A stretch of DNA of 64,000 nt, from positions 235,257 to 299,256 of the forward strand of contig JASJFT010000039.1 in assembly GCA_030770425.1 (NCBI GenBank). Direction: 5' to 3'. Shown in pieces: positions 24,001 to 34,593 of the stretch (its first letter is position 1; every line of letters begins with the position of its first letter). Source of the DNA: Darksidea phi (taxonomy: Eukaryota; Ascomycota; Dothideomycetes; Pleosporales; Lentitheciaceae). The notes beneath the pieces were generated by a model. The model was not told the origin of the DNA. It ran no database searches and saw only the letters and a list, made by a program, of their open reading frames with translations. A program made the translations under genes and the position numbers.

Positions 24001-25225
24001 AGCACGTGTGGGAAGACTCCGACATCATCGTCCGGGAGGACGAGCCAAGTTCTATCATCGCTCTTGCCCTATCAAGTCCCGACTATGTAGCTAAGCTTCA
24101 ATCTTTTCGTGGGGAAACAACATCTGAGAAAGGAGGTATCAACTTGGAGAGTTCTGAAGCCTCTATCGAACGCAACCTACTCCACGAAAAGAACACCAAT
24201 ATCCGCTACGGGTTCACCAATCGCGGCGTAAAGGCGCAGTGCAAGATCTTCTATGCACAATCATTCGACGCCTTACGTAGAAAATGTGGCGTCGCAGACC
24301 GCTTCGTTGAATCACTTTCGCGCTGCTCAAAGTGGGACTCTAAAGGCGGGAAGTCAAAATCTATCTTTCTCAAGACGTTAGACGACCGCTTTGTGCTTAA
24401 ATCCTTATCACCCATCGAAGTTCAAGCCTTCTTCCGCTTCGCGCCCAACTATTTCGCCTTCACCCACCAGAACTTGTTCAACGGTCTGCCCTCTGTCATC
24501 GCGAAGATGTTCGGTCTCTTTCAAGTGCAAATTAAAACGCCAACAGGCCGCGACTTTGACTGGTTTATGCTAGTCATGGAGAACCTCTTCTACGACCGCG
24601 AGCCAAATCGAAGGTACGATCTGAAAGGTAGCATGCGAAATCGGAAGGCCCGGCCGACCGGTGATAGAGACGAGGTACTACTCGATGAGAACCTCGTCGA
24701 CATCATTTATAGCGAGACACCGATCTTTGTGCGCGAACATACGAAGAAGTTGCTAAAAGCGAGTGTATGGAATGACACACTCTTCTTATCCCAGAACAAT
24801 GTCATGGACTACAGTCTGATGGCCGGTTTCGACGATACCAATCACGAAATCATCGTCGGCATCATCGGTAAGCCCTTCTCTACTCTTCTGCTCTCCTCTT
24901 GTACACTACTAACACAAATACAGATTGCATACGGACCTACACGTGGGACAAGAAACTCGAATCCTGGATCAAAGATCGCGGCAAAAACAAACCCACCATT
25001 ACCTCACCCAAGGACTACCGCAACCGCTTTCGCATCGCTATGGAGAAGTACATCTTGCAAGCGCCGAACTGCTGGCACCAATTCCAAGGGCGCGTTGTAG
25101 GTGTGGGAGTACCCAGTCCTCAGATGGTGAAAAGGACAGTGGTGTTGGGGGATGGGAATGAAGGTGCGCAGCAGGTGGAGATTGAGGGCGGTGAGATGGA
25201 GAAGGTAGAGGGAGAAAAGATCTAG
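18003..25225 (+). CDS. FAB1: Fab1/PIKfyve 1-phosphatidylinositol-3-phosphate 5-kinase
   Basis: Two exons, 18003-24867 and 24924-25225 (intron 24868-24923, branch CTAAC), give 2388 aa, normal for fungal Fab1. Order: a disordered N-terminus; a FYVE zinc finger at ~400-462 with paired CxxC sites and the PI3P-binding [10 protein letters not shown]; a Cpn60/TCP1-like domain (~850-1100, including VLRGAE); a Cys-rich central region; a disordered linker; and a C-terminal PIP kinase domain (~2040-2370) with FVLKSLS, MENLFY, YDLKGS and MDYSL. The intron splits the Asp codon of the IID metal-binding motif, so an unspliced product would lose the catalytic site. The enzyme makes PI(3,5)P2 on the vacuole/endosome membrane and controls vacuole size and fission. 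The start codon is the first ATG of the frame in good context (GCCATGG). Confidence 0.96.
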
Positions 25226-25932
25226 ATGGGCGTCCTCATAGTTTGCGGGATTCGCACGCGATGTGTTTGAAAGGGGTTTTGAAAGCATAGCGCTGGATTA
25301 ACCTGTGGGTTCTTTGTGATATTAGTTGTCGTATAAGCTCGGATATTGTGGGTGCATATAGCATTGGGAGCGGCAGTTTGTACTCAACGTCTAGATATAT
25401 CGTTGCCTCAGTCTCGGCTAGCTTCACTGCATATTTGGGCGCCCTTTGTCCATACAGCTTTGTACTACTCTTTGCAATTTCGCTGCGGTGTAATACCATC
25501 CGCCCACTTGTGTATTGCCTAGCCTGATAGTCTTCGAGGTGGAACACTCCCTAGAGACTTTGTCCATCTGGCGTGGGAAGCAAGCGGGAGTCGAAACTTA
25601 TAATTGGAGTATTATGCGAAAAATGGGCACTATAAACGCTATGTTATGTCCCTCTATCAAGGACCCTAGGCAATGCAACAAGAAACGCGCTATGGGATGC
25701 GCTGAAGTCCCATAAAATATCACCTACGTTGGCCAACACCCACGGATACAGCGCACCGTCTCAACGTCTATCTCTCTCCGGTTTCTGTGGTCACCGCCTC
25801 GAACATCTGTAACGCGAGACTATCAGCCAACAACCTCTCTGGCCTGATCTCGAGGTCTATGGAATGGATATCATGATAAGAAAATGCTATAAGGAGAGAA
25901 GAGGAGATGCAAGAGATTCAGTGGGGGTGAAC
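25226..25932. other. Convergent 3' intergenic, FAB1 / DnaJ gene
   Basis: About 700 bp between facing 3' ends. Short open frames occur on both strands but lack domains, splice support and codon bias. I see nothing else here. Confidence 0.5.
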
Positions 25933-27740
25933 TCATGCCTTCTCCTTTTCCTTGTGCTTTTTCTTATCATGTTTGTCGTGCTTTGCGTCTTTCTTCGCCG
26001 CAGCTTCGGCCATGAGCTGCTCAAAGGCCATGAAGTCGCCTTCTTCTTCGGGGTCGCGCTCTGCCTATATTTGGTCAGCCCTGTTCCCAACCCGTGCTGT
26101 ACCGGGAGTGAGGTGAAACATGCCTTCTGCAACATCTCTCCAATGATAACTAACGCATGCGCCCTCTCCACTCTCTTCTCAAGCTTAACCCTCTTATCGT
26201 TAAGAACATGATCGCAAACCTCTCTCAACACACTCTGAATCTCAAACTTGCTCCCCCTCCATGCCGCCGCAAGGATCTTCCCTGTGACTCTCTTTTCGTA
26301 TTCAGCTTTCTTCTCATCCGTCCACTCTTCACCGCCCTTCTCTTCCAACTTGGCCATCTCCTCCATGGTAAGTTGGGCATCGATAGCAGCGGACATGGTA
26401 TTCCACGTCTCCTTGACGAGTGTGCCCTTGTCCTTGACGCGCGAGAAGAAACCTTGGATACCGAGGAACTTCTGCGACTTTATGAAGCCACTGGCTTTCT
26501 GGAGGTATGTTGCGCCAATAGCATGCATGATCTCTAGACCAAAAGACTCCATTTTGAGGTGCTCGATCTCGAGCTGTGTCTTCGCCTTGAACGCCTGCGT
26601 GACATCGGCACCCTTATCTGTTTCGGTCCATATTGAAATACGCTCGATGAGTTTCTTGGCCAAGGTCTGCACACGCTCGTCCCGGATCCTCTTCCGCTCC
26701 TGCTCGTAGGCGGCCAACTCTTCTCGCTGCTCCTTGGTGAGACCACCCTTCTTCTTCTGCTTCTCCCGTAGCTCTTTCTCTGCCTCTGTCACACCCTCAG
26801 CTTCCAGTCGTGCGTCCTCTTCGGACTTGTCCATAATAGCGGCTCGAATTGGTATTCCGCGGCCCGAGTAAGGCGTGCTAGTCCCAGACAAGGGCGGGGT
26901 AGGCTGCGCGGGTTGCGTGGGTTTGGAGGGTTCTGCGGGTGTCTCGACATATGGCGGTGGTACAGATCCATAAGCTGGCGGTCCCCCTTCCCCTTCCTTA
27001 ACCTTTGCGGCTTCGGCGGCTGCCTCGGTTTCTTTTGCTTTGGTAGTGCTTTCGGGGAATGCGTTCGGCTCTGAGGAACCGGACGCTATGCCGGTGGTTT
27101 GCCCTGCAGCAGCGGCGCTGGAGGCTTCGGCTTCAGCTTTGGCGGCTTCCTGTTCCTCCATTTCGCGCATCGAAATCTCCATTGTCTTGGTCAAGTCTTT
27201 CATTAATGAGATCTCGCCAATCCTGAGAGCATATTAACATCTTTGATCAATCTTTAGGGCAAACAAGGGCACATACCAGTCCACGAAGGCATCTCCTCCA
27301 AAGATCATGGTAAAGAACTCGGCGGGGTCCTCTGCCTACAGTCAGCACTCAACCACCGGCACAAAGCCTGTTGGCATCGTACCAAAGCCGCTACTCGGTA
27401 CGGCGCGCTCCTTGCCATATTGGTCGTATTGTCTCCGTAGCGTCTCGTCGCTGAGCACCTGATATGCTTCACCAATCTATCTCTATGTCAGCCCCACCGT
27501 CCTAGCTCTCCCGCCACTTCCACATGTAGATAGGGACATACTGCTTGGAATTTCTCGTGCGCGGTTTCATCGCCGGGGTTTTTGTCTGCGCTCCGTTAGC
27601 TTAAAGGCCTTTGTTGTGCTGTGTTTGTTCGTACCAGGGTGCAGTTTAATAGCGAGCTTGCGGTACGCCTTCTTAATCTCAAGTTCGGTCGCCGTAGGTG
27701 GCACCTCTAGGGCATCGTAGTACACTGTGTCCACGACCAT
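25933..27740 (-). CDS. CAJ1: DnaJ/Hsp40 co-chaperone, Caj1/Djp1 type (DnaJ-X)
   Basis: Six exons: 27635-27740, 27542-27585, 27383-27476, 27277-27331, 26124-27222 and 25933-26064; 509 aa. The J domain spans exons 1-3 with [26 protein letters not shown] and [16 protein letters not shown]. The HPD motif (residues 34-36) is completed across intron 1. After an acidic, Pro-rich linker comes the DnaJ-X region (~270-460: [34 protein letters not shown]). A Lys/His-rich tail follows. The last intron (26065-26123) joins EMLQK to [10 protein letters not shown] only if it begins with GC rather than GT. Yeast relatives Caj1 and Djp1 work with cytosolic Hsp70, Djp1 in peroxisomal and mitochondrial import. 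No C-terminal Cys motif is present, so prenylation is not predicted. Confidence 0.92.
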
Positions 27741-28295
27741 AACTATGGGTTGGGAAAAGCTGTGTTGAGCGGAACGGTCAGGAGCGCGGTCGAGCGTTGG
27801 CTGCGCGAGGCAGCACATGTTGATGTAAGAATTTTGCACCGCCGCAAGCCACAGCGCGACGTCACCCGCCAAGCCACATTCGGAATCACAGCCCAAGATC
27901 GGAAGGGAACAGATACGCAATGATTGTAAAGCCAGCTGTGCCACAGCTGACGCAAACAAAAGCAAAATGCAAGCTTGTATCATATTCAGGTATTTGTCCC
28001 ATTCGTATATATACGAGATAAGAGACTAGGTCTATCCAGCACGTTACCACGCCTCCGAGCCAGAGGTATACACATGTACCCATCACGGCCATAAGTTCAT
28101 GTCAGAAACCCAATGTCACACCCGTCGCCGCCCATGTAGACGCCATGCTAGAATCAACCAGCTGAACCCAACCAGGGGAATGTACCAATAAGGAACTTTT
28201 GAGAAGCCTGGCCCAAAGCAGTTGTAGGACGGGCATATCCAGTAAGAAATACCGGTTTGCCCACGTAGAGTAAAAGTGTGAAACGAGGTCTCTCC
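27741..28295. other. Intergenic: DnaJ promoter / eIF4E 3' side
   Basis: About 555 bp upstream of the DnaJ ATG and downstream of the eIF4E stop codon, both on the minus strand. No gene, RNA or repeat recognised. Confidence 0.5.
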
Positions 28296-29144
28296 TTAGA
28301 CGACAAACTTGGCCTTTGCGCGGGTACTGCCAGCATGAGCAGCGTCCGTGTGGCCCGAGAACTCGACCGCGTCGTTCTCCTTGAGCTGCAGAGCTTGCTT
28401 GAAGCGCTTGCCAATCTTGGTGAGCGTCTCCTTGCCCTGCTCGGAAGACTTGCCCTTGCCGACCGTCCGCGTCCAGAGACCGATGCGGTAGAAGCCTCGC
28501 CTAACGTTCACCACGACGCCCATGACCTCATTGTCGTCCTCATCCTCGAGGTTCTCACCAATGGCCGCGAGCATGACGTGCAGCCACAGTGCATCGATGT
28601 TGATCGCCTTTTTGTCCTTGAACTGGAAAGCCCATTTGCCGCCGTGCTTGTTCTGGGCGTCCTCCCACTCCGGCCGCACGCCTTTCTTGAAGAGATGGTA
28701 ATCCGACTTGAGCGCTAGGTCGGATGTGGGTGTAATATTGTTCTAGGTGCACTGGTCAGCAAGGCTGCGGGGAAAAACAGGCGGGCGCACTTACGTAGAT
28801 GCCCCAGAATTCCTCGACCGAATCGAAAGAGATGACCTCCTTCAGTAGCTCGGCCCAGTTATCGCCCTGCGCCTGTTAGCCACGCCCCGCGATGGTGAGT
28901 AGGGGTATTGTACCTTGCCGCTCGGTGGCTTGGTGAACCACAGCGTCCAGGTATTCATAAGCGGGTGCTTGACGTTGAAGTTCTCGGCATCGTGGAAGAC
29001 GGTCCTGATGTCACTGTCCGAGGGGGCGTTGGTGGATGTCTGGTCCTTGGACTCGCTGGACGAGTTGTTGTCGGAGGGCGAGATGGGGATTGAGTCCAAC
29101 GGCACCTGCTGGTTGGGATTCGGCGCCGTCGCAACGTCGGCCAT
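28296..29144 (-). CDS. eIF4E: Translation initiation factor eIF4E (cap-binding)
   Basis: Exons 28914-29144, 28795-28866 and 28296-28742 (introns 28867-28913 and 28743-28794) give 249 aa. After a Ser/Thr/Asn-rich N-terminus comes the cap-binding core: HPLMNTWTLWFTKPP, DNWAELL, VEEFWGIYNNI, VRPEWEDAQNKHGGKW. By alignment from memory, the two Trp that stack on the m7G cap are W81 and W127, with E128 recognising the base; W98 sits on the dorsal face that binds eIF4G and 4E-BPs. The C-terminus has the basic RIGLWTRT segment near the cap phosphates. The protein recruits mRNA to the 43S complex through eIF4G in the cytosol. Length and motif spacing are normal. Confidence 0.96.
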
Positions 29145-29936
29145 TGCAAGTATTGAGAGATGTGGGATAGAGGCGCGAGAGGTGTGCTGATAGCGAGCGG
29201 CGCTATGGGCGAGGACAAGCGGGTAGCGAGAGGGTATGGCAGGTGGTGACAGATGGTGGCAGACGGTGGTTGAGAGAGAGCTTCTTGAATCCGCGCCGGG
29301 CGAAATTCTAACGGAGTAGGGCGCGTAGAGTTTGTTGTTTGTTTGCTATTGGTGCGGAAGCGGCGAGCGGGTGGCGAGGTGAGTGCGACGACTTTTGAGG
29401 GTGACTAGTCTTTCCTTTCTTTGTCGCCCGAGGAAGAAAATGCAGGTGCTTTCCCGCCGTTGGCGCATGCGGCACGTGACGCTCGCCCTTGGCGCGCTAA
29501 TTGTTTCACAGTCTGCATCAGAAACGCCAGCCCAAGCGAGAGAGAGAAAGAGTTCATGTTCAAGAAAAATGCGTGTTCATTTGGTGTTGAGAGAAATGGA
29601 GTAATGTTCACGCCACCACTCCAGATCATGCCCCTATAGTAGGAGTGATCAGGAGCAGCCTCGTCTCCGAGCAAGGCGGCTTTCAATGTAAGCACTTCTA
29701 GCGGCACAACTACAGCCATTGAGTGGCAGAATTGCAATTTGACATCCGTGCTATGGCATCACATGGTGTATAACGGAACGACGTGGTGCGCACACCATGG
29801 AAACTAAACATTAAGATTCGAGAGGCGCCGTACCGTACCATACCGTACAGTTCGTACCTGGTGAGAAGCAAACCGGGTATTATAATTACGTATCAACATA
29901 CATGTACAGTGGCCACAACATCCAAGCCATCAGCGA
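29145..29936. other. Intergenic: eIF4E promoter / ERG9 3' side
   Basis: About 790 bp. The stretch next to eIF4E is GA/TG-rich and likely its promoter and 5' leader. Towards ERG9 there is a short CCGTAC/CATACCGTAC direct repeat near 29829-29850. No coding frame is supported. Confidence 0.5.
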
Positions 29937-31541
29937 TCATAGTTCACTGTGGTCTGTCGTGGCATTGATGTTGGCGTTCGCGGATTTGGTCGAAAACAGC
30001 AACTCCCCAATCTGCTGTTTAAACTGAGCCCAAGCAATATCGAATCGTGCACCGGCAAACCAAGCAGCGGCGAGCTGGCACTTGATCAGTATGGATAATG
30101 CACAATGTTACTCGGCGCTTACCATCAAACCAGTAATGAAGACGATAGTCAACACCACCGTAAGTATCATGTAGAAGTTGTCCCACTTCGCCTCTACGGC
30201 CTGCGCCCTCAGGCTCGCCGCTTCCTCTGCGCTAGCTGGGTTCTTCATATCGGCCGGCGGGTTCTGCGAAGGGAAAATAGTTTCAATGAATTGCTCCGTC
30301 TGTATGCCTGGTCAGCTCAGGACGCGTATCCTGTCCACGTACACTCACCTTTCCGCATGCAATGCTAATCTTGAGGAAGTTCGGATCATGAGGGTTATTT
30401 CTGCTGTGTATCTTGCGCAGATATCGCTTGAACACTTCACAGACCGTCTGCAGGTTTTGCGATGATTCGATCATCAACTGGCAAGCGTCTCCTTTTGTGA
30501 TTTTGACATTCTTCTTGAACATGTTGTAGTTCTGGAAGCAAACTTCCAGCGTGGCAATGGCCATTGATTGTGGGATGGCGCAGAAATTGAACACGCTCTG
30601 CTCTTTGATTCCAGCAAGGTAGTAAAGGCAGTCGTCGGCGCGATTCAGCGCCATCAAAATCATCTCGGAGCTGCAGGCCAGCGCCTTCTCCTTGTTCTCC
30701 TCTTTGAACAGGTCCTCGAACTTGTCGACGTGCTTGGACCAGATCTCCTTCGGCCAGAACCGTCGGTTATCGTCCAAGTCTTCTTTGACGTCACGGATGA
30801 TGTTCACCTGCTGCAAGAATTGACCCATGGACTCCATCAGCTCCGGCTTCTTTAGCAACCCGGCATTCGCCAGACCGGCTTCGACGAATAGACGGGTGCA
30901 GCCCTCACCCACAAGACCGGCGACGTAGTGGCAGTACAGCTCGTAGTCCTTGACCGTGTCGACGCCGTTGGTGTTCTGCTCGGCATTGGTCACATAGTCT
31001 GCCATGCCACCGCCCATCCGCTTGGTAATATCCTTGATGATGGCCCGGTACACAGGCTTGATCTTTTTGAACTCGGCTATGACACAATCGAACTCGACGA
31101 GCAGCTGCCGGTCCTTTTCGTTCGGGCCGTTCTCATTGAATGTCCAGCCGTCCTGCTCAATGATGTTGTGGAAGTTCCGCAAGATTGGCTCCTTCCGCTG
31201 CAGGGGTATCGTCATGTCGTCCTCTATTGTGTCCAGCCCTCGGAGGATGATGTAGAAGACGGCCACGGGGACGAGCAGTTCAGGGTGCAGCTCGAGGATG
31301 ACGGCGACGAAACTCCGGCTCGTCTGGGCGAGGAAGTGGAAGCAGCGCCTCAGTGTCTCGGGGTCGTTTCGCTCGTCCCGCTCGTGCACTGGGTTGTGCC
31401 ATACCTTCCTGTCGCCACGTTAGCCCCGTCCGCAACACGCGCACAGGAAGATGCCGCGGGTCCGGGAGCATACCATTGGATTATTGAGCGCAGCTGTTGG
31501 GGGTGGATGGCATAGTACGCCAGGCTCGATACGCTGGCCAT
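29937..31541 (-). CDS. ERG9: Squalene synthase (farnesyl-diphosphate farnesyltransferase)
   Basis: Exons 31474-31541, 30349-31408, 30123-30299 and 29937-30074 with introns of 65, 49 and 48 nt; 480 aa. Both prenyl-diphosphate/Mg2+ motifs are intact: DTIED at residues 82-86 and DVKED at 229-233. The family blocks [16 protein letters not shown] and [11 protein letters not shown] are also present. The third exon encodes a membrane anchor (~417-435, [18 protein letters not shown]), and the last exon adds a tail after it, as usual in fungi. The enzyme condenses two farnesyl diphosphates to presqualene diphosphate and reduces it to squalene, the first committed step of ergosterol synthesis, at the ER. 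All splice junctions keep frame. A near-match to an SREBP element lies ~240 bp upstream. Confidence 0.97.
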
Positions 31542-32405
31542 GGTTGCAGAATTTTAGGGGTCAGCACTGCAGGAAGCTGCAGTCAGCTTGCCGAGACCTG
31601 CGAATAGGCCTGCGACAAAGTGGAGCGCGGAGAAGCAAAGGAACAATGACGGATCAACGCATGCAAGGTCGGCGGAGGACACTTTGGGGGAGTGAGCGGC
31701 AGAGAAACGTAGAAGGATCCGTTGTGCCTTCCAAAAGCTTCTCCACACTTTTTTGCATTCTGCCTGCGGCCCGTGCGAGCGTCACCCCAATTTCCGGACT
31801 CGGGCCGGTTTACCACGAACACCCGCACTGGCGGTTTGGAGACACGCCAAGGAATGTGCATATTACCCAGCCTCTAGAGACGACGATGCCACTCGAGGCG
31901 GACGTGGAGATGCATCGTAAGCAGAATGGAAGCATTTAGCCCGGGCCCGTCTTAAGGCATCACGACACTTATGCTCCAGGGCCCAGGTAGGATGCAGTCG
32001 CTTTCATGCCGACCCCTGCGCAGCGCCCCACCTCACGGGTACACCCGCATATTTGTTTTAGATTTGCAAAGTGGGAGTTTCTTTTCTAAGGTCCGCATGA
32101 AACACAGTAGGAGTTTGTACACAGTAGAGATACTATACCCATACCCTATACACGAGAATAGAGCTGTCTCGACCTTCAGAAGCATAACCTTGAAGACATG
32201 CTTTGGTGAATCTAAATATAGCAAGGCATGTACAGTGCTCAGTTCAAGCCCTGAGAGCCACATCGTCCTTTCGTGTCCTCTTTCCTAATGTAAACTTTGA
32301 GCCTTTGCAGCGAGCCCCAACGACAGCGGAAAAAACTGCCGTATTAGTGAGGCTACCCTTTCGAGGTAATATGGAAAAATAATCCACCCGATTCTGCGGG
32401 GAGCG
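31542..32405. other. Intergenic: ERG9 promoter / esterase 3' side
   Basis: About 860 bp; ERG9's promoter lies at the left, and the carboxylesterase 3' UTR at the right. Apart from the SRE-like element at 31781-31790 and a C-rich patch I see nothing. No gene is supported. Confidence 0.5.
31781..31790 (+). promoter_or_regulatory. SRE-like element upstream of ERG9
   Basis: GTCACCCCAA lies about 240 bp upstream of the ERG9 ATG. It matches the sterol regulatory element ATCACCCCAC at 8 of 10 positions. In many filamentous fungi SrbA-type SREBPs activate sterol genes through such sites. A single 10-bp near-match is weak evidence. Confidence 0.3.
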
Positions 32406-34061
32406 TCACATAGGTACCTTCCCAGCAACCCCCAACCAAAATTCGCACCTCCCTTCCAGCATCCCAATCCCTCCCTCATCGATCCTAGCCGCATTGTTCC
32501 GTACTACAAACTGCTTCCCATCCTTTGCTTCCGGCACATCCGCAACGCTCGCATTCGTAATCTTATGCGCGTTCGGGTCGCCCGTTTGAATGAAACTAGC
32601 CATTGCGCCAGTGTAACCCTCATAGATAAGGCGATCGGATTGTTGAACGGGATTGAGGGTGTTCCACTACGGTCGGGTTCATCAGCTTCGTTTGAATGAC
32701 TTAGATGATAAGGTGGGGCTTACGTAGATAGTGTCTGAGGCGTGTTTTGCTGGACTGATGGTATATTCGGCAAGATATCCTTTCGAGGCTTTAGCGGCGA
32801 GCCAGTATGCCGGACATGCGAGTATAAGATCTCTGTATAGCAGGCCCGCACGTTCATACGTAGCGTTCCAGTTGATCTCCTCCGCAGTTCCAACCACGGG
32901 ATACAGCCTCTTCACTTCCTCCAGTTCCTCGCCATCGAGACCAGGCAAGAATCCCTGTAGCCAGCCGTAGAAACTCGTAGTTGATGCATTGAACCCTCCA
33001 GATCCCGCCAATGAGGAGAAACCTGGCGGAATGAAGTTCTCCCCTTCGTGCAGGTTGTAGGATGTCAGAACCATGTCCGCATTTAGATCCCCATTCTTTA
33101 CAATATCTGATAGCGGTGTGAAAAGAAAGTTGTCGTCGATGACGGGGCCCCATGTGAACGTTGAGGTGGTATATTGGTGGCTTGTCGTGAGTGGAAGACT
33201 GACATCTCGTAGAGTTTGCACATCTACACTTTTTAAACAAGCTATTTCATCCTCTTCTCCCTTACAGCCCACTTGAGTAACTACCGCCTCATATATTTCT
33301 TCATTCTCAGGGCTATCATACCGATATGTCTTCGGCCAAAATGGAGAGCTAGCCATGGCCTTCGAGAACAACTTCTTCTCCTTATTCCCCTGAGCAATCG
33401 CCTGCGCAATAACGCTCCCTCCGCCCGCGGACTGGCCCCAGATTGTCACGTTAGACTTGTCGCCCCCGAAGATGTGGATATAAGATTGTATCCACTCCAG
33501 CGCTGCCCTCTGATCCAGCAATCCCGTATTCAACTCCGTCTCGGCAGATTCTTGAATTTTCCTCCCAGAAAGAAATCCAAAGACATTAGTGCGATAATTG
33601 CTATATACGACAATGTAATCATTCAACTGGCTTGCATTGAGAATTGGGAAGCCAGGAGGTGGAATGTTGAAGGTCGCACTTCCTTGTACGAAACCACCGC
33701 CGTAGAACGTCAACAAAACAGGCCGCAGTGGTTGTGACGGAGTCCAAGGCCGCGAGTACACGCCTAAGTAGAGACAGTCTTCCGAGCCGTTGGTGGTACG
33801 CTGGGGACACATATCAAACGCTTGGTCGGAATTGAACGTGCCATTGGTGATTAAAATGGGTGGTTGAGGCGCGCGAAAGCGATTGCAACCTGTCGTGGGC
33901 GCAGCAAAGGGGATTTTGCGGAAGTAGTTTAGGTTGTAGGTAGATGAGTACGCGCCACGAAAGGTCCCATAGCCTAGCTTAGCGATGAGGGTATCATTGT
34001 AGATAGGCAATGGGGAAACGACAAGGACAAGACTGAGAAGGGTAATGACAAGATAGAACAT
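32406..34061 (-). CDS. Secreted type-B carboxylesterase/lipase
   Basis: Exons 32724-34061 and 32406-32666 (intron 32667-32723) give 532 aa. Residues 1-18 (MFYLVITLLSLVLVVSPL) are a signal peptide. Family marks: EDCLYLGVY at 94-102, oxyanion-hole GGGFVQGS at 121-128, and the nucleophile elbow GQSAGGGS with Ser211. A likely acidic residue is the Glu in NLHEGENF, and a likely His is in SPAKHASDTIY, just before the intron. The triad therefore looks complete. At least six N-x-S/T sequons fit secretion. The fold is the alpha/beta-hydrolase of the esterase/cholinesterase/lipase family; the substrate cannot be told. The splice joins DTIY to WNTLNPVQQ, which matches the family's usual terminal block. 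Confidence 0.92.
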
Positions 34062-34593
34062 GATGCTAACAAGCAGGTATCAAGTCGCTGTACATAACAT
34101 CAAGAGGAGACTCAAGAAGGAAGTTCGAACTTAGCTATATATGTCAGACCTTAGACTCATTTTCCGCATATTAAGTGCGCCACACCGGTCTGCCGGGGTC
34201 TGGGAACCAACATAACATAGCCTGACTCGACTTCGTCATCTTTCAAAGACGAACATCTCGGCATATCATCCGCCGAGAAGCCCAAGCTAGTTCGAAATGG
34301 CGTCGGACCGGAAAGTTGATGCGGATGAAGGCTTGTTAGAATTTCTCCGGTGGGGAGACGCTAGACTATACTAGACGTGGCGCTTTCCTCTTTCCAACAT
34401 CCTGCACGTTGATGATCAGTCTTGGGTGAACACTTGAGGATAATTGATAGCTGAAGGAATGAAACCGTGTCATTCAGAATACCAAGTAATACCTAACCCC
34501 ACCCTCCAACACCATCACATCCCATCATTATGCATAAAATCTCCGCACTAGCATATTCGCAATAACACCAAAGACATCCAAATCTGCCCAAGC
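34062..34593. other. Intergenic: esterase promoter / SPC7 3' side
   Basis: About 530 bp upstream of the esterase and downstream of SPC7, both minus strand. No gene or repeat recognised. Confidence 0.5.

Noticed and set aside
30568..31515. Plus-strand frames opposite ERG9
   Set aside because: Shadows of the squalene synthase coding strand.
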